A stretch of DNA of 64,000 nucleotides. It comes from Charina bottae. Lineage: Eukaryota > Chordata > Lepidosauria > Squamata > Charinaidae. The notes below the pieces were generated by a model that was given only the letters and a program-made list of their open reading frames with translations, was not told the DNA's origin and searched no databases. A program made the position numbers and the translations under genes. The stretch covers positions 40,543,463 through 40,607,462 of the forward strand of contig JALMGJ010000005.1 of the NCBI GenBank assembly GCA_023362775.1, read 5' to 3'. Of this stretch, positions 59,601 to 64,000 are shown piece after piece; position 1 is the stretch's first letter, and each line of letters starts with the position of its first letter.

Positions 59601-62600
59601 TGATTTCTATTTCTATTGATTTCCAACTTTCTATTAACATTTAACTGTTTTGAGTCTTGAAACATTTCTTTCATGACATGCCATTCTTTTAATGGTCTGT
59701 GCTCTACTGGTCAGTAAAGGTAAAGGTAAAGGTTTCCCCGCACAGTCGTGTCCCACTCTAGGGGCCGGTGCTCATCTCTGTTTGTTAGCCGAAGAGGCAG
59801 CGTTGTCCGAAGATGCTTCCGCGGTCATGTGGCCAGCATGACGCGTGTGGAACACTGTTACCTTCCCACCAAAGTGGTACTATTTATCTACTTGCATTTG
59901 CATGCTTTCGAATTGCTAGGTTGGCAAGAGCTTGGGCGAGTGCAGGAGTTCACTCCGTCACGTCAAACATTGGTAAATTTCTGCATTCTAAAAACTTTGT
60001 AAAGCACATTTACCTTAAAGTCTGTCTTGTAGCTAGATTCTTGCACAAAGTGATCCTCTGGAATAATGAACCCTTGTGTTGTCTTTGTAGGCCTGGATCG
60101 TTTTGCTGCAGACCATGGGCGATATTCATTTCTAAAATTAATTTGCAAAATTAGAGTAAGTGGATGCTGCTGCTTTGAAACAGAAAAGGCAAACTTAGAC
60201 TACTTTCTCATCATATACAGAAAGCTACAAATACATACACAATGCATTTTTAAATTTATCTTTCTTGCTTACCCTCACAAGATGAAAATAGAGTTAGCAG
60301 GGATTATAGTTATAAGTACTTTGCAAATGCAGTTTGAATGTATTACGCATAGGCTTCAGATTGCAATCAAGATTTGTCTATCTTCCTGATACTGTCAAAC
60401 TTCCAGGCCATATTTGCTCCTTCACAAAAATATCACACCTGCAGGATATCTTGCTTAGAGCAAAGTTTTGCTGAGCAAAACTCGTATGCTGTTGTTCAGA
60501 TACATTAGACCAGGGTTTCTCAACCAGGGTTCCATGGAACCCTAGGGTTCCCCGAGATGTCACTAGGGGTTCCCTAGGAGATCATGATTAATTTAAAAAA
60601 TTATTTCAAATTCGGGCAACCTCACATTAAAGAGGTAAGTTTCATTATTTTTAGTTTCAAAACACTGTTAATGCATATATACAGGCCTACACATGAAACG
60701 AATATAATAATTTGGTAACTTGTGACCTATATTTGAGCGTGAATGTGCAGGGGTTCCCCGAGGCCTGGAAAATATTTCAAGGGTTCCTCCAGGGTCAAAA
60801 GTTTGAAAAAGGCTGCATTAGACTATAACTCGCATAATCTCATGCTGTACCAGGCTGATAAGAGTTGTAGTTCCAAATCTAATGTATTTGGACAAAGCCA
60901 AGTTGGGAAAACTTTAGTAACAAAAATGCCCCTGGCAACATCTTTTTCTCTGCCCTGTCTCCATTACTTTGCTACCTCATCCCCACCCATGACTGAGAGA
61001 GGATAGTTATTGTTACCTATACCACTGTTTGAAGTGGTATTTTCTCCATGATTCCAATACCATCCAAAGAATCACAGACAGACAGAATATTTTAAGTTTT
61101 GGCAACCATTTCCTTGGAGAGAAGTCAGGTGACTACAATGATTTAAACATAGACAATGAAAGCAGGATACGGATCAGCCATAAGGAGCCAATTTCATGCC
61201 AGTATGTAGCTTCTGCTGATTTAAGGATTAATGGAGAGCAACTCGGCAATGGGGAAAGGCTCACAAAACATTAAAGAGTGATAAGACTGAGCTGAAGCAA
61301 TAGAAAATATCCTCTGTAGGAATAGGCTTTCCTGAAAAGAAAATACAGGGAAAATCTGCTATTTGTCAGTATAATACAGTATGCTAAATGCAAAACTAAC
61401 TCTGTGCTCTTGCCACGAGATCTGAGAAAAGAGATGAGCAATTAATTATTTTTGAGAATTAGGATGCAATCTATCATTCTATAATAACTTTCCTGTAAGT
61501 AAACCCCTTTAACTCAGGATTGTGCTATAAATGTCCCCTGACTAAATTATTCCACTTCAATTCGAATAAATATTTGTACTTCAATTATATAATGTTGATT
61601 TGTGGGCAATATTTAAGGTATGTTTGGAAGGGAAGTGTTGAAAGGGTAAGGATGCTTAGGAGAGCACATAGTAACTGTAAGAGTGCCATGGCTGAAGCCT
61701 GCATGTACAGTATATCAGTGGCTGAACTCTGGAAATCAGATCCCATCAGATTATGGTGACTTGCATGGACATCCACAGTGGGAGCAAATGTTGAAATGTG
61801 CCTTGTGACTGCCCAATTCAAATTCTGCCCCTTTTGTACTTACGTTGTAACATCATATGAAAGTATATAAGATGTGGAGCTTATGTCCTGATATCGTTTC
61901 TCACATTTCATCATTTTGATGAATTCTCAACCCCCGATGACCTGGGCTGCTTCATACATTATTACTTAGTAAGCACTTGTGTGTAGGAAAGGATTGGTTG
62001 ATGATTTATATGCACATGAATTTTGCCCTGTGTAGATATACTAGATGTCTTGTTTTTCAAGTAGAGGCAACAGTTCCTTGCAATCAAATTTAACTTGTGG
62101 TGACAATACAGATAGATCCATGTTTTCTTGATTATAGTATGGAAGTGGCATGTCATTGCCTCTATTCAGGGTTTTTTTTTTCTTCAATTGTGTCTTGCCT
62201 ACAGCCTGAGCTCTTCTGGTAGTCTCAGGTCCAAGTATTAACCAGATGTAACCCTACTTAGTACTTTCACAACCAAGAATGGTTAGATGCTACACATGTG
62301 TTCAAGAAGTTGGACTAGGACAGGAATGACCCAGGTTCCAACTTGGCTATGTAGATCAGTGGATGACCTCAACCCAATCATTTCTATATTATGTCTAATA
62401 TATTGTCCATGCTTACTGTAAAACTAGTATGCTCAGGAGAGAGGATTCTGTGCATTGCTTTAAGCTTCCTGAGAAAAGCCAGGCTATAAATATAATAGAC
62501 TTAATAAGATGTTAGTTAAAAAGTAAATTACATGTAACATGAAAGGCTAATAATGTCTGATCTACTGAAAGCAGATTCACAGTGCCAACTCCATTACATA

Positions 62601-63733
62601 TGTACTGTATAAAGAAAGCAAAAAAGGATGTACTGACCCTCCACCATGATAATGAACCCACTTGGGCTCTTGGAGAAAGGGCAGGACTTCAGTCTAAATA
62701 ACCACACGCTCAATTTATATTTGTGATGGAATGTCTAATGCACCTGGGAACATGGAGGAGGGAGCACAACTGTTATGGAGGAAGCAAGGCCGTTGGGAAA
62801 AGATTCCTGCGTCCAGGGGACAGGGGAAACATGAGAAAGAGACTCAGAGTAACTCTGCCTCAATTCTGGAAGAGTTGAGCTGGAGAATTGCTTTGGCAGG
62901 CTTTCAAGATTGGTAGATTACCCTACTATCAATAAAGTTCTTTCCAGAATTCTAGTGGTTTTTATTTCCTGAGTTCGCCTGCCTTGAAAGACTTGACCAT
63001 ATTCAAGCAGTATATGGTTCCACAAACATACATGCAAACACCCACGCACTCATCTGTTCGGGCCTGGAGAGATGGAGCATGCTGCTGCCTTGAGTTCAAC
63101 CCTGCGGGCGGGGTGAACCTAGATCACAGACAATTCAAGGAGATACCTGTAAGAAGTTGTCCTAGCGATGCCTGGAGGCGAGGAGGGCCACACCTCTCTG
63201 GAGCCAACGTCCTTATTGCTCACCTCCTGCCTAGTCACCGGCAGCACGTACACGCGAGCCCCTGACAGGATGTCGCCGTGGGGGGAGGCGGTGGGGGTGC
63301 CCGCGGCGGGAGGCGCCCGCTTGGGTTCAGCTCTCCGACACTCCCCGAGCCAGGGCAGGGCGTCCCTCTTCTGCACCGGCCACGCTCGGAAATCCTGCTG
63401 GTACTGAGTCTCTGCGGCGAAGGGCTTCTTCTGGTGGCTGCCCCCGCTTTTTTTCGACGGCCTCTTGACAACAACCAGGCTGTCCCGCAGCGAGGGGGCG
63501 GACGCGGACATCGGCAGGGCGGAGGCTGCCCGCGGAGGGGCCTGGGGTCGGCTACTGGTGCTGACCCCTGACGGGATCCGAGGCTGCTGAGGGGTGTCCT
63601 CACCGCCCGCTTCCGCCCCCTCTTCGATGTCGGAGTAATTGTGGATAGTGAGCGGCACGGCCAGATCTGACTTGTCCAGCTGGTTCCAGAAGCGCGCCAG
63701 GCAGCACACTCGGCTGATGCAGGGCCAAGCCAT
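56564..63733 (-). CDS. MAP6D1: MAP6D1, MAP6 domain-containing protein 1 (spliced, 3 exons)
   Basis: STOP/MAP6-family protein that in mammals is palmitoylated, Golgi- and membrane-associated, and binds calmodulin and microtubules. Exons 63147-63733, 60014-60131 and 56564-56641 (minus strand) join in phase to 783 nt, 260 aa; human is about 199 aa from memory. It starts MAWPCISRVCC with Cys5, Cys10 and Cys11 as the palmitoylation cluster, then LDKSDLAVPL. Two Mn/Mc-type modules are seen: ETQYQQDFRAWPV (108-120) and TTSYRNEYRPWSAAKRSR (192-209). VYVLPVTR (161-168) is a family block. The C-terminus NPSAVFQAPSRILSI matches the family end. The Met in a GCCGCCGCCATGG context was chosen over an upstream in-frame Met because the family begins MAWPCIS. 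The gene is tail-to-tail with YEATS2, the synteny recalled from other amniotes. Confidence 0.95.
56642..58362. other. MAP6D1 intron 2, left part
   Basis: No gene. Contains a short CA-rich tract (about 57540-57562) and a fold-back repeat remnant near 57150-57215. Otherwise unexplained. Confidence 0.45.
58363..58590 (+). mobile_element. CORE/MIR-like tRNA-derived SINE
   Basis: GAGCCAGTTTGGTGTAGTGG and TTAAGG (A-box region), GAGTTCCTGCCTTAGGC, GACCTTGGGCCAGTCACTC, GGCAATGGCAAACCACTTCT and GCCAAGAAAACTGCAG. Related to the SINEs at 5990 and 53614 but with a different 3' half. It ends in CA-rich sequence. Confidence 0.75.
59715..59966 (-). mobile_element. Sauria-type SINE, 5'-truncated
   Basis: Same sequence as 45547-45880 from the (ACCTTT)n tail through GGGGCCGGTGCTCATCTC and CTTGCATTTGCATGCTTTCG. 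The tRNA-derived head with the promoter boxes is missing. It sits 48 bp 3' (transcript sense) of MAP6D1 exon 2. Confidence 0.85.
60014..60131 (-). CDS. MAP6D1: MAP6D1 exon 2
   Basis: Residues 196-235: NEYRPWSAAKRSRPTKTTQG then FIIPEDHFVQESSYKTDFK. Acceptor AATTTTAG, donor GTAAAT. It completes the second microtubule-binding-type module. Confidence 0.93.
60511..60815. mobile_element. hAT-type element (CAGGGTTTCTCAACC family)
   Basis: 305 bp with left end CAGGGTTTCTCAACCAGG, right end AAGTTTGAAAAAGGCTG and a perfect 8-bp duplication CATTAGAC (60503-60510, 60816-60823). GGGTTCC units repeat inside. It is in MAP6D1 intron 1. Confidence 0.85.
60824..63089. other. MAP6D1 intron 1, mostly unrecognised
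   Basis: AT-rich intron with no domain-bearing ORF and no recognised repeat apart from small remnants near 60830. Confidence 0.45.
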
Positions 63734-63860
63734 GGCGGCGGCGCCGTACAAGGACGCAGTGATAGATACTGGGGCCGGGGGGGGGTGTGCCCCAGCGGAG
63801 GAGGGGGAGTTCTGCAGCAAGCGAGGTGGCTTCCCCAGCTGAGAGTTACTTCCAGCTCGC
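63090..63860 (-). promoter_or_regulatory. CpG-rich promoter/first-exon region of MAP6D1
   Basis: GC-rich, CpG-dense block covering MAP6D1 exon 1 and the upstream 100+ bp, against an AT-rich background. No TATA box was seen. The start codon sits in a perfect Kozak context (GCCGCCGCCATGG). Confidence 0.6.
63147..63733 (-). CDS. MAP6D1: MAP6D1 exon 1
   Basis: Codes residues 1-195 and two bases of codon 196. Donor GTATCT after ACAG at 63147. High CpG content. The Pro/Ser/Ala-rich stretch at residues 50-90 accounts for the extra length over human. Confidence 0.93.
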
Positions 63861-64000
63861 CCTGTGGCTTCTCAGTGTCAGCACTCCCCCCTCATACCAC
63901 ACTTTGGTCAATCAGTTTTCTTTAGGAGGTTAGCAAACACGTGATGATAGCCCTATCATTCATTCCCATCCCCACCCCCCACCCCGGGTGACAGAAGGAG

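Noticed and set aside
63168..63571. Plus-strand frames across MAP6D1 exon 1
   Set aside because: Antisense shadows in a CpG-rich exon. The minus frame matches MAP6D1.

Overview
The window looks like a squamate reptile (lizard or snake) genome. Two vertebrate genes that are neighbours in other amniotes are present. They sit among repeats typical of squamates: a BovB (RTE-clade) LINE, tRNA-derived SINEs whose tail resembles the BovB tail, L2/CR1-type and L1 fragments, Penelope-like elements with hammerhead-like motifs, and many small hAT-type elements with 8-bp target duplications. The species cannot be named from the sequence.

YEATS2 (plus strand, 967-48632). All coding exons of YEATS2, the YEATS-domain subunit of the ATAC acetyltransferase complex, can be read: 30 coding exons, all with GT-AG borders and compatible phases, giving 4167 nt of CDS (1388 aa). 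The first, non-coding exon lies left of the window. The YEATS domain is in exons 6-10 (aromatic reader residues Y261 and W281). The C-terminal histone fold is in exons 29-31. Two poly(A) signals follow the stop, at 48662 and 49729.

MAP6D1 (minus strand, 56564-63733). Three coding exons give a 260-aa MAP6-domain protein with an N-terminal palmitoylation-type cysteine cluster and two microtubule/calmodulin-binding-type modules. Its start lies in a CpG-rich promoter near the right edge. YEATS2 and MAP6D1 are convergent, the arrangement I recall from other amniotes.

Repeats by region: Penelope 3' end (1-648); hAT-type MITEs at 2153, about 4109, 11835, 32538, 36132, about 36933, 39498, 41328 and 60511; a second Penelope-type 3' end (5185-5480); SINEs (5990-6312, 45547-45880, 53614-53790, 58363-58590, 59715-59966); L2/CR1-type LINE pieces (7915-8532, 31400-32165, 54822-55278, 55375-55686); a broken BovB LINE (16975-18765) and a BovB tail (50222-50490); TA-flanked transposons (19448-19857, 35790-35957); and an antisense L1 fragment (45110-47650) with a SINE nested in it.

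The most striking structure is a 3-kb near-perfect palindrome at 22809-25831 in intron 16 of YEATS2. Two 5'-truncated Penelope-like elements lie head to head with 1468-bp arms and a 48-bp spacer, and the whole is flanked by one 13-bp target duplication. It looks like a single insertion of a snap-back-copied retroelement.
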